Positions 57,277-64,000 of a stretch of 64,000 nucleotides of DNA are shown here, one piece after another (position 1 is the stretch's first letter; each line of letters starts with the position of its first letter). Made by a program: the position numbers and the translations under genes. The notes beneath the pieces are model-generated. The model ran no database searches and was not told where the DNA came from. It saw only the letters and a program-made list of their open reading frames with translations. This DNA comes from Agromyces sp. Leaf222. Lineage in GTDB: Bacteria > Actinomycetota > Actinomycetes > Actinomycetales > Microbacteriaceae. The DNA lies in contig NZ_LMKQ01000001.1 of assembly GCF_001421565.1 (NCBI RefSeq), positions 2,107,651 to 2,171,650 of the forward strand, written 5' to 3'.

Positions 57277-57432
57277 CAACGTCGTCGCAGTTCGGTGCGG
57301 CGCTCCTCTGCCTCAAGCCTACGTCTCCCGGCGCCCGGCGGCGGCCCTCGGATGCCGCATGACCCGGGTACCGGACGAGCGGATGTCGCGGGCCGGCATG
57401 CGCTCGATCCGGGCGCGGCATGCGGTGCTCAC

Positions 57433-57438
57433 TATGCT
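57433..57438 (+). promoter_or_regulatory. -10 candidate of fabG
   Basis: TATGCT in CACTATGCTGAG, about 50 bp upstream of the fabG ATG; the -35 side is not conserved. Confidence 0.35.
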
Positions 57439-57488
57439 GAGACGGGCTCGCCTCGAGACCGCAGATCCCCCGTGAATGGAGTCACCGC

Positions 57489-58199
57489 ATGACCACGCCC
57501 CGCACCGTCCTCGTCACCGGCGGAAACCGCGGCATCGGGTTCGCCATCGCGCGCGAGTTCGTCGCACAAGGACACCGCGTCGCCGTCACGGCCCGCTCGG
57601 GCGATGGCCCCGAAGGAACGCTGACGGTGCGTGCCGACGTCACCGACGCGGCATCCGTCGACCGCGCCTTCGACGAGGTCGAGGCCGCACTCGGCCCGGT
57701 CGAGGTCGTCGTCGCCAATGCCGGCATCACCCGCGACACGCTGTTGCTGCGCATGAGCGAAGAGGACTTCACGAGCGTCATCGACACGAACCTGACCGGC
57801 GCGTTCCGCGTGGTCAAGCGCGCGTCGAAGGGCATGCTCAAGGGCCGCTTCGGCCGGGTCGTCTTCATCTCGAGCGTGGTCGGCCTCTACGGCTCGCCCG
57901 GCCAGATCAACTACTCGGCGTCGAAGGCGGCGCTCGTCGGCATGGCCCGTTCGCTCACGCGCGAGCTCGGCGCCCGCAACATCACGGCGAACGTGGTCGC
58001 TCCCGGGTTCATCGAGACCGACATGACCGATGAACTGCCCGAGGCGCAGCAGGCCGAGTACAAGAAGAACATCCCGCTCGGCCGGTTCGCCTCGCCCGAC
58101 GAGGTCGCACGGGTCGTCGCCTGGCTCGCGGGCGACGACGCGGGCTACATCTCGGGTGCGGTGATCCCCGTCGACGGCGGCCTCGGCATGGGGCACTGA
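57489..58199 (+). CDS. fabG: 3-oxoacyl-ACP reductase (SDR family)
   Basis: 236 residues, classical short-chain dehydrogenase. Cofactor motif TGGNRGIGFAIA (TGxxxGxG), NAG motif VVVANAGITRD, catalytic serine in VFISSVVGLYGSPGQINYSASKAAL with the YxxxK pair, and the NVVAPGFIETDMT segment. It reduces beta-ketoacyl-ACP in fatty-acid synthesis; closest in look to actinobacterial FabG1/MabA-like enzymes. Confidence 0.92.
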   Translation: MTTPRTVLVTGGNRGIGFAIAREFVAQGHRVAVTARSGDGPEGTLTVRADVTDAASVDRAFDEVEAALGPVEVVVANAGITRDTLLLRMSEEDFTSVIDTNLTGAFRVVKRASKGMLKGRFGRVVFISSVVGLYGSPGQINYSASKAALVGMARSLTRELGARNITANVVAPGFIETDMTDELPEAQQAEYKKNIPLGRFASPDEVARVVAWLAGDDAGYISGAVIPVDGGLGMGH

Positions 58200-58221
58200 C
58201 CGCCTTCGACCTCCAGCACGA

Positions 58222-58262
58222 TGAAGGCCGCGGCGCACCCGAACGGGTGACCGCGGCCTTCA
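58222..58262. terminator. bidirectional hairpin between fabG and serB
   Basis: 12-bp outer stem TGAAGGCCGCGG/CCGCGGCCTTCA, small asymmetric bulge, 5-bp inner stem CACCC/GGGTG and loop GAAC. Confidence 0.8.
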
Positions 58263-58281
58263 GGTTCAGCCGTGCGGGCCG

Positions 58282-58947
58282 TCAGCCGCGCAGGCCGAGC
58301 AGGGCGAGCACCTGCCCGAGATCGGGCGTCGTGATCGCCACATCGGCCTGAGCGCGCACCACCGGCTTGGCGCAGAACGCCACACCCAGCCCCGCCTTCG
58401 CGAGCATGCGCAGATCGTTCGCGCCGTCACCCACCGCGACGGTGTACCTCAGGGGCACGGATGCCGCGGCCGCCCACTCCTCGAGTGCGACGGCCTTGGC
58501 CTCGGCGTCGATGATCGCTCCGTCGACCCGACCGGTGAGCCGACCGTCGCCGTCGACCTCGAGCCGGTTGGCGCGGCAGAAGTCGAGGCCGAGACGCTCG
58601 GCGAGGGGATCGAGCAACTCGTGGAACCCGCCGGAGACGACGCCGACGACGCCGCCGGCGGCGTGCACGCCGTCGATGAGCTCCTGCACGCCCGGCGTCG
58701 GGGTCATGCGCGTGCGTGCCAGCGCGAGGTCGTCTTCGCCGAGCCCCGCGAGGGTGGCGACGCGTTCGCGCAGGCTCGCGGCGAAGTCGAGCTCGCCCCG
58801 CATCGCGCGTTCGGTGACCTCGGCGACGAGGGTGAGGCTGCCCGCCGCCTCGGCGAGCAGTTCGATGGCCTCCTCGCGGATGAGGGTGGAGTCGGCGTCG
58901 AGCACGACGAGCGGGCCGCCGAGGCGGCCCGGTGCGCCTGCGCTCAC
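58282..58947 (-). CDS. serB: phosphoserine phosphatase
   Basis: 221 residues, HAD superfamily. Motif [22 protein letters not shown] (DxDST), motif [23 protein letters not shown], motif [24 protein letters not shown]. Last step of serine synthesis. The GTG start overlaps the glgC stop by 4 nt (GTGA). It lacks the N-terminal ACT domains of longer SerB forms. Confidence 0.92.
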   Translation of the reverse strand: MSAGAPGRLGGPLVVLDADSTLIREEAIELLAEAAGSLTLVAEVTERAMRGELDFAASLRERVATLAGLGEDDLALARTRMTPTPGVQELIDGVHAAGGVVGVVSGGFHELLDPLAERLGLDFCRANRLEVDGDGRLTGRVDGAIIDAEAKAVALEEWAAAASVPLRYTVAVGDGANDLRMLAKAGLGVAFCAKPVVRAQADVAITTPDLGQVLALLGLRG

Positions 58948-60194
58948 GCGCCGCCCGCCCGCACCCGTGAACCCTTGCCGACGACCGTGATGCCGCTGTC
59001 GGTGACGATGAACCCGCGCGCGAGGTCTTCGGCGCGGTCGACGCCGATGCGCGCGCCCGCCTCGACGACGACCTCCTTGTCGAGGATCGCCCGCTGCACG
59101 GTCGCACCGGCGTCGATGCGCGCCCGGTCGAACAGGATCGAGTCGGCGACGTGCGCGCCGGAGCCCACCACCGCCCACGGCCCGAGCACGCTGCGCTCGA
59201 CGTGCGCGCCGGAGATCACGGAGCCGAGCGACACGATCGAGTCGATCACCGTGCCGAGGGTTCCGCGCGCGTCGCGGGTGAACTTGGCGGGCGGGGAGTT
59301 CAGCTGCTGGCTGAAGATCGGCCACTCCCGGTTGTACAGGTTGAAGATCGGCATCACCGAGATGAGGTCCTGGTGGGCCTCGAAGAACGAATCGATGGTT
59401 CCCACATCGCGCCAGTAGTAGCGGTCGCGGTCGGTCGAGCCGGGCACGTCGTTGCGGTTGAGGTCGTAGACGCCGGCCTCGCCCCGCGCGACGAACGCGG
59501 GGATGATGTCGCCGCCCATGTCGTGACTCGAGTCCGTGAGCTCGCCGTCGCGCAGCACCGCTTCGATGAGGGCGTCGGCGTTGAACACGTAGTTGCCCAT
59601 CGAGGCGAGCACCTCGCCGGGGGAGTCGGGCAGGCCGACCGGGTCGGACGGCTTCTCGAGGAACCGCTTGATGTGCTCGGGGTTCTGCTCGTCGACCTCG
59701 ATGACGCCGAACTGGTCGGCGAGCGAGATGGGCTGCCGGATCGCCGCGACGGTCGCCGCGGCGCCGGACGCGATGTGCGCGTCGATCATCTGGCTGAAGT
59801 CCATGCGGTAGACGTGGTCGGCACCGACCACCACGATGATGTCGGGCTGCTCGTCGTAGATGAGGTTGAGGCTCTGCAGGATCGCGTCGGCCGACCCCGA
59901 GAACCAGCGCTTGCCGAGTCGCTGCTGCGCGGGCACCGAGGCCACGTAGGAGTTCAGCAGGCCGCTCATGCGCCAGGTCTGCGAGACGTGCCGGTCGAGG
60001 CTGTGCGACTTGTACTGCGTGAGCACGACGATCTGGCGCAGGCCCGAGTTCAGCAGGTTCGACAGGGCGAAGTCGATGAGTCGATACTGCCCGCCGAACG
60101 GCACCGCGGGCTTGGCCCGGTCTTCGGTGAGGGGCATGAGTCGCTTGCCCTCGCCGCCTGCGAGAACGATGCCGAATACCTTGCGCGTGACCAT
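58944..60194 (-). CDS. glgC: glucose-1-phosphate adenylyltransferase
   Basis: 416 residues. [39 protein letters not shown] region at the N-terminus, sugar-phosphate-binding FLEKPSDP and the C-terminal left-handed helix domain ([20 protein letters not shown]). Makes ADP-glucose for glycogen. Divergent from glgA with 81 bp between the start codons, the usual actinobacterial layout. Confidence 0.95.
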   Translation of the reverse strand: MVTRKVFGIVLAGGEGKRLMPLTEDRAKPAVPFGGQYRLIDFALSNLLNSGLRQIVVLTQYKSHSLDRHVSQTWRMSGLLNSYVASVPAQQRLGKRWFSGSADAILQSLNLIYDEQPDIIVVVGADHVYRMDFSQMIDAHIASGAAATVAAIRQPISLADQFGVIEVDEQNPEHIKRFLEKPSDPVGLPDSPGEVLASMGNYVFNADALIEAVLRDGELTDSSHDMGGDIIPAFVARGEAGVYDLNRNDVPGSTDRDRYYWRDVGTIDSFFEAHQDLISVMPIFNLYNREWPIFSQQLNSPPAKFTRDARGTLGTVIDSIVSLGSVISGAHVERSVLGPWAVVGSGAHVADSILFDRARIDAGATVQRAILDKEVVVEAGARIGVDRAEDLARGFIVTDSGITVVGKGSRVRAGGA

Positions 60195-60262
60195 GCCCCA
60201 AGCGTAGTCAGCAGCGGGCCTCCCGGGGGCCCGGAGTCCACACATGTCGGATGCCGCTGCGC

Positions 60263-60268
60263 TAGCGT
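60263..60268 (+). promoter_or_regulatory. -10 hexamer of glgA
   Basis: TAGCGT 7 bp before ATG 60276, consistent with a leaderless transcript. Confidence 0.4.
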
Positions 60269-60275
60269 GTGCAGC

Positions 60276-61463
60276 ATGCGCGTCGACCTGCTCACCCGTG
60301 AATACCCGCCCGAGATCTACGGGGGAGCCGGCGTGCACGTCGCCGAGCTCGTCCGGGCGCTGCGACGGGACATCGACGTGGTCGTGCGCGCGTTCGGCGC
60401 GCCCCGCGACGAGGCGGGAACGCACGGCTACGCGACACCCGACGCCTTCGAGGGCCGCAACGCCGCGGTCGGCACCATGGGCGTCGACCTGCTCATGGCA
60501 GCGGATGCCGCAGGCGCCGATCTCGTGCACTCGCACACCTGGTATGCGAACTTCGCCGGCTTCACCGCCAAGCGGCTGCACGGCATCCCGCATGTCGTCA
60601 CGGCGCACAGCCTCGAACCGCTCCGCCCCTGGAAGGCCGAGCAGCTCGGCGGCGGCTACCGGCTCTCCTCATGGGTCGAGCGCACGGCGTTCGAGGACGC
60701 CGACGCCGTGATCGCCGTGAGCGACGGCATGCGCCGCGACATCCTGCGTGCCTACCCGGCGATCGACCCCGCGAAGGTCGAGGTCGTCTACAACGGCATC
60801 GACCTCGACGACTGGAAGCCGAACCCCGATGCCGACCTGGCGCGCAGCCTCGGCGTCGACCCCGATCGCCCGTCGATCATCTTCGTCGGCCGCATCACCC
60901 GTCAGAAGGGCCTGCCCTACCTGTTGCGCGCGGCACGACTGTTGCCGCCCGAAGTGCAGCTCGTGCTGTGCGCGGGCGCACCCGACACGGCCGAGATCAT
61001 GGCGGAGGTCACGGGACTCGTCGACGAGCTCCGCACGGAACGCGACGGCGTCGTGTGGATCGACCGGCATCTGCCGCGCGCGGAGCTCACCGCGCTGCTC
61101 ACCGCGGCGACGGCGTTCGTCTGCCCGTCGATCTACGAGCCCCTCGGCATCGTGAACCTCGAGGCCATGGCCTGCGGGGCTCCCGTCGTCGGAACGGCGA
61201 CCGGCGGCATCCCCGAGGTCGTCGACGACGGCGTCACCGGCGTGCTCGTGCCGATCGACCAGGCCGACGACGGCACCGGTACGCCGACGGATCCCGACCG
61301 GTACGTCGCCGATCTCGCCGCGGCGCTGACCGCGGTCGTCTCCGACCCCGTGCGCGCCGCGGAGATGGGCGCCGCCGGACGGCTGCGCGCGGAGCGCGAC
61401 TTCGCCTGGGATGCGATCGCGCTGCGCACCCGCGAGGTCTACGACCGGGTGCTCTCACGGTGA
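60276..61463 (+). CDS. glgA: glycogen synthase / alpha-maltose-1-phosphate synthase (GT4)
   Basis: 395 residues, GT-B fold of family GT4. N-terminal [21 protein letters not shown] with the nucleotide-sugar loop, then [17 protein letters not shown] and the E-x7-E motif in [17 protein letters not shown]. Actinobacterial enzymes of this length use ADP-glucose to make alpha-maltose-1-phosphate (GlgM) or extend glucan. It pairs with divergent glgC. Confidence 0.92.
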   Translation: MRVDLLTREYPPEIYGGAGVHVAELVRALRRDIDVVVRAFGAPRDEAGTHGYATPDAFEGRNAAVGTMGVDLLMAADAAGADLVHSHTWYANFAGFTAKRLHGIPHVVTAHSLEPLRPWKAEQLGGGYRLSSWVERTAFEDADAVIAVSDGMRRDILRAYPAIDPAKVEVVYNGIDLDDWKPNPDADLARSLGVDPDRPSIIFVGRITRQKGLPYLLRAARLLPPEVQLVLCAGAPDTAEIMAEVTGLVDELRTERDGVVWIDRHLPRAELTALLTAATAFVCPSIYEPLGIVNLEAMACGAPVVGTATGGIPEVVDDGVTGVLVPIDQADDGTGTPTDPDRYVADLAAALTAVVSDPVRAAEMGAAGRLRAERDFAWDAIALRTREVYDRVLSR

Positions 61464-61523
61464 TCGCGGCGTCGTGGGGCGTCGCGAACGCCCGGTGCGC
61501 GCTTCGAGGGTGCATGCGCCCGA

Positions 61524-61529
61524 TAGCAT
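61524..61529 (+). promoter_or_regulatory. -10 hexamer of the ABC ATPase gene
   Basis: TAGCAT 7 bp before ATG 61537; leaderless arrangement. Confidence 0.4.
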
Positions 61530-61536
61530 GGTGACC

Positions 61537-62322
61537 ATGGCGAGTACGGTGCTGCAGTTCACGGATGTCTCGGTCGTTCGCGACGGGAACCCGATCCTCG
61601 ATTCCGTGACCTGGAGCGTCGAATCCGACGAACGCTGGGTCGTCCTGGGGCCGAACGGCGCAGGCAAGACCACGCTGCTGCAGATCGCCGCAGCGGCGAT
61701 GCACCCGACCAGCGGCCAGGCGGCCGTGCTCGAGGAGAAGCTCGGCAAGGCCGACGTCTTCGAGCTCCGTCCGATGATCGGCTTCGCCTCGACGGCCATG
61801 GCCCGCAAGATCCCGCGCAACGAGACCGTCATCGACTCGGTGCTCACCGCTGCGTACTCGGTCACGGGCCGCTGGAACGAGGAGTACGAGGAGATCGACG
61901 TCCGTCGTGCGCAGCGCGTGCTCTCGGAGTGGGGTCTCGAGGGCTTCGCCGACCGCCGGTTCGGCAGCCTCTCCGACGGCGAGCAGAAGCGCGTGCAGAT
62001 CGCCCGGTCGGTCATGACCGATCCCGAACTGCTGCTCCTCGACGAGCCGGCCGCGAGCCTCGACCTCGGCGCCCGCGAAGAGCTCGTCGGCCTGCTCGGC
62101 GGGTACGCGTCGTCGTCCGCGTCGCCCGCGATCGTCATGGTCACGCACCATGTCGAGGAGATCCCCAACGGGTTCACCCACGCGCTGCTGCTGGCCAAGG
62201 GCGGGGTCGTCGCCGCCGGGCCGCTCGACGAGGCGCTCACGAGCGAGACCCTCACGAAGGCGTTCGGCATCACGATCGACCTCAGCGAGGCGAACGGCCG
62301 GTACACGGCTCGCGCCAGCTGA
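61537..62322 (+). CDS. ABC transporter ATP-binding protein
   Basis: 261 residues, one ABC domain: Walker A GPNGAGKTTLLQI, Q-loop region FASTAMARKIPR, signature SLSDGEQKRVQIAR, Walker B LLLLDEPAASLD and switch THHVEEIPNGF. It resembles the ModF/YlmA-type cytosolic ATPases, which have no permease next to them, as here. Substrate and partner unknown. Confidence 0.88.
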   Translation: MASTVLQFTDVSVVRDGNPILDSVTWSVESDERWVVLGPNGAGKTTLLQIAAAAMHPTSGQAAVLEEKLGKADVFELRPMIGFASTAMARKIPRNETVIDSVLTAAYSVTGRWNEEYEEIDVRRAQRVLSEWGLEGFADRRFGSLSDGEQKRVQIARSVMTDPELLLLDEPAASLDLGAREELVGLLGGYASSSASPAIVMVTHHVEEIPNGFTHALLLAKGGVVAAGPLDEALTSETLTKAFGITIDLSEANGRYTARAS

Positions 62323-62345
62323 CCTCGATCAGCTCGCGCTTCTGC

Positions 62346-62351
62346 TAGAAT
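62346..62351 (+). promoter_or_regulatory. -10 hexamer of the bL31 gene
   Basis: TAGAAT in TGCTAGAATCG, giving a leader of about 90 nt before rpmE2. No Zur-like palindrome was seen around it. Confidence 0.45.
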
Positions 62352-62448
62352 CGTTAGCTGGCCCCCTTTGGCCAACATGCTTTCCTGCCGTGCTGCATAC
62401 GTCGCCGGCGGGATTCACGAGAAAAATCCGATCAGCAAGGAAGTCACC

Positions 62449-62697
62449 ATGAAGACCGACATCCACCCCGAGTACGCTGCCGTCGTCTTCCGCGACCTCG
62501 CCTCGGGCGCAACGTTCCTCACCCGTTCGACGGTGTCGAGCGACAAGACCATCGAGCTCGACGGCGAGACCTACCCGGTCATCGACGTCGAGATCTCCTC
62601 GGAGTCGCACCCGTTCTACACGGGCAAGCAGCGCATCATGGACTCGGCCGGCCGCGTCGAGAAGTTCAACCAGCGCTTCAAGAACTTCGGCAAGTAA
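62449..62697 (+). CDS. rpmE2: 50S ribosomal protein bL31, type B
   Basis: 82 residues, [20 protein letters not shown] and [28 protein letters not shown]. It lacks the CxxC zinc ligands of type A bL31, so it is the zinc-independent form that is often expressed during zinc shortage. AAGGA lies 7-8 nt before the ATG. An 18-bp hairpin terminator follows. Confidence 0.96.
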   Translation: MKTDIHPEYAAVVFRDLASGATFLTRSTVSSDKTIELDGETYPVIDVEISSESHPFYTGKQRIMDSAGRVEKFNQRFKNFGK

Positions 62698-62707
62698 CAC
62701 CTGCCAC

Positions 62708-62745
62708 ACGAAAGGGCGGTCGACCACGGTCGACCGCCCTTTCGT
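62708..62745. terminator. hairpin terminator after rpmE2
   Basis: Perfect 18-bp inverted repeat (62708-62725/62728-62745) with a 2-base centre, containing AAAGGGCGG/CCGCCCTTT, between convergent rpmE2 and the exonuclease gene. Confidence 0.85.
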
Positions 62746-62760
62746 CATGCCCGGGCCGAG

Positions 62761-62828
62761 CCCGATCAGCGCAGGCGCCCGATCAGCGCAGGCGCCGGGC
62801 CAGCACAGGCGCCCGATCAGCGCACGGG
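62761..62828. repeat. 17-bp tandem repeat, four units
   Basis: Units 62761-62777 and 62778-62794 are identical (CCCGATCAGCGCAGGCG); 62795-62811 and 62812-62828 are diverged copies. The last unit overlaps the stop codon of the exonuclease gene, so the array seems to have grown from the gene's 3' end. Confidence 0.85.
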
Positions 62829-63518
62829 CCAGGCTCCCGACGTCGTGAATTCGGGCTCGCCGTTCTTGCGTCGCCACGCCTGGTAGCTTTCGGCCTGCTC
62901 GCGGCTCCACCCGACCTGACGATCGTGCAGGTCGGCGAGGGCGATCGCGGCGAGCTCGGGATAGGTGCGTGCGATGGCCTGGGCGACCCGGCCGGCGGCG
63001 ACGGCATCGGCGCCGGCGTCATGGGCGTCGTCGAGTCGCACGCCGTAGTGCTCGCAGGTCGCCGTGAGCGTGCGCTTGCCGCGCCGGTAGCGGTCGACGG
63101 CCTTGTCGATGACGAGCGGGTCGATGACCGCGTCGGGGCCGGGCAGACCGACCAGCCCGTAGCGCTCGGCCTCGCGGGCGAGCACCGTGAGATCGTAGGC
63201 CGCGTTGTACGCGACGATCGGCAGGCGCCGCGCCGCGGCATCCGCCAATGCGGCGATGATCTCGGCGACCGCCGTCGGGGCGGCGGCCCCCTCGAGTCTG
63301 GCGCGCTCGGTGCTGACACCGTGGATGAGTGATGCCGCCGTGGGGATCTCGACCCCCGGGTCGACGATCCACTGCCGCCGTTCGAGCTCGGTGCCGTCGT
63401 AGCCGATGACGCCGACGTGGGCGGTGACGATGCGGCACGTGTCGACGTCGATGCCGGTGGTCTCGAGGTCGAAGACGGCGAGGGTGTCGGCCCAGCTGGC
63501 GGCGTTCGCGGAATCCAT
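62817..63518 (-). CDS. DnaQ-family 3'-5' exonuclease
   Basis: 233 residues of the DEDDh type: Exo I FDLETTGIDVDTCRIV (D, E), Exo II VAYNAAYDLTVLARE (D), Exo III HDAGADAVAAGRV (H and D). Resembles the epsilon-subunit-like exonucleases used in repair or RNA turnover in actinobacteria. ATG 63518. Beyond its stop lie the 17-bp repeats. Confidence 0.92.
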   Translation of the reverse strand: MDSANAASWADTLAVFDLETTGIDVDTCRIVTAHVGVIGYDGTELERRQWIVDPGVEIPTAASLIHGVSTERARLEGAAAPTAVAEIIAALADAAARRLPIVAYNAAYDLTVLAREAERYGLVGLPGPDAVIDPLVIDKAVDRYRRGKRTLTATCEHYGVRLDDAHDAGADAVAAGRVAQAIARTYPELAAIALADLHDRQVGWSREQAESYQAWRRKNGEPEFTTSGAWPVR

Positions 63519-63619
63519 GGTGGAAGGCTATGGTCGGGCACCGACATCGGCGGGGGAGCGCGGCGCGTGTCACGCGATCGGGCCCTGTGGAGACCGACGG
63601 ACGCCCAGCCGCAGCGCCG

Positions 63620-63625
63620 TAGACT
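63620..63625 (+). promoter_or_regulatory. -10 hexamer of the alpha/beta hydrolase gene
   Basis: TAGACT 9 bp before ATG 63635; the intervening bases hold GAGG, so a very short leader is possible. Confidence 0.4.
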
Positions 63626-63634
63626 GTCGAGGTC

Positions 63635-64000
63635 ATGATCGCCTCCCCGTACGCCGAGCAGCTCGCTCGCATCCCCGTCAGCGAGCACCGGCTCGACGTC
63701 GATGGCACCCAGACGTCCTGGTGGGAGTACGGCCCCGCCGACGCCCCCGTGCTCGTGCTCGTGCACGGGTTCCGCGGCGACCACCACGGCCTCGAGCCCG
63801 TCGTCGCGCAACTGCCGGGGTTCCGCATCATCTCGCCCGACCTCCCGGGCTTCGGCGCCTCCGACACGTTCGCCACGGGCGCCCACGACCTCGATGCGTA
63901 CACCGCATGGCTCGGCGCCTTCATCCGCGCCGCCGGCATCGACGGGCCCTACACGCTGCTCGGCCACTCGTTCGGCTCGATCGTCACGTCGGCCGCAGTC
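63635..64000 (+). CDS. alpha/beta hydrolase (partial, runs off the window)
   Basis: The first 122 codons are present. HGFRGDHHGLEPV forms the oxyanion region, PDLPGFGASD the following loop, and GHSFGS (near residue 113) is the nucleophile elbow G-x-S-x-G/S. Typical hydrolase-4/alpha-beta fold esterase of unknown substrate; the acid and histidine of the triad lie beyond the window end. Confidence 0.85.
   Translation, partial: MIASPYAEQLARIPVSEHRLDVDGTQTSWWEYGPADAPVLVLVHGFRGDHHGLEPVVAQLPGFRIISPDLPGFGASDTFATGAHDLDAYTAWLGAFIRAAGIDGPYTLLGHSFGSIVTSAAV

Noticed and set aside
62761..62828. CRISPR array
   Set aside because: Units are 17 bp and directly abutting with no spacers; no cas genes in the window.

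Overview
The window is 64 kb of very GC-rich DNA (about 70% by eye) with short intergenic gaps, many 1-4 bp stop/start overlaps, frequent GTG starts and few-base spacing between operon genes. Gene content and order (ctaB/ctaA beside tkt-tal, a SUF cluster with a Rieske-type protein, an ileS T-box, DUF3099 and SURF1 near fabG, glgC next to a GT4 glycogen synthase) point to an actinobacterium of the Micrococcales, most likely family Microbacteriaceae (Agromyces/Microbacterium-like). That placement is inference from gene content, not a database match.

Layout. 1-6.2 kb: carbon metabolism (start of pgi, tal, tkt) on the minus strand, divergent from heme O synthase ctaB, which converges on a gamma-carbonic-anhydrase-like gene and heme A synthase ctaA. 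6.4-10.5 kb: SUF Fe-S assembly operon sufB-sufD-Rieske-sufC-DUF59, closed by a hairpin terminator. 10.6-14.3 kb: M3 peptidase, methyltransferase, GNAT acetyltransferase and a small protein downstream of valS. 14.3-22.9 kb: valS and a complete peptide/nickel-type ABC importer (lipoprotein, two permeases, double ATPase), with a divergent TetR regulator. 22.9-28.8 kb: T-box-controlled ileS-folC-DUF4233-ndk operon. 29-40.1 kb: VKOR protein, RNase E/G, L21-L27-Obg-ProB-ProA, NadD, a Pro/Ala-rich membrane protein and RsfS.

40.2-45.5 kb: a 5.2-kb genomic island integrated in tRNA-Ala(GGC). It is bounded by a perfect 38-bp repeat of the tRNA 3' part, is visibly lower in GC, has an excisionase-like protein but no integrase, and carries relics (a frameshifted truncated gene and a truncated hsdM) plus an ATPase/HNH-nuclease pair that fits a Septu (PtuA/PtuB)-type antiphage system. 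This is the most interesting part of the window.

45.5-64 kb: return to chromosomal backbone: several small membrane proteins and a TMEM175-type channel, a secreted SLT-type protein with an MpaB-like oxygenase and an Lrp regulator, a GH3 lipoprotein, YceI, an AlkZ-like protein, an ABC-F ATPase, SURF1/DUF3099, fabG, serB-glgC divergent from glgA, an ABC ATPase, bL31 type B, a DnaQ-like exonuclease and the start of an alpha/beta hydrolase.

Cross-cutting signals: (i) many genes have a TAGACT-like -10 hexamer 6-9 nt before the start codon, consistent with leaderless mRNAs; (ii) the heptamer GGATGCC/GGCATCC is several-fold over-represented and sits in the arms of some terminators; (iii) terminators are long GC-rich hairpins mostly without U-tracts, except the one inside the island.
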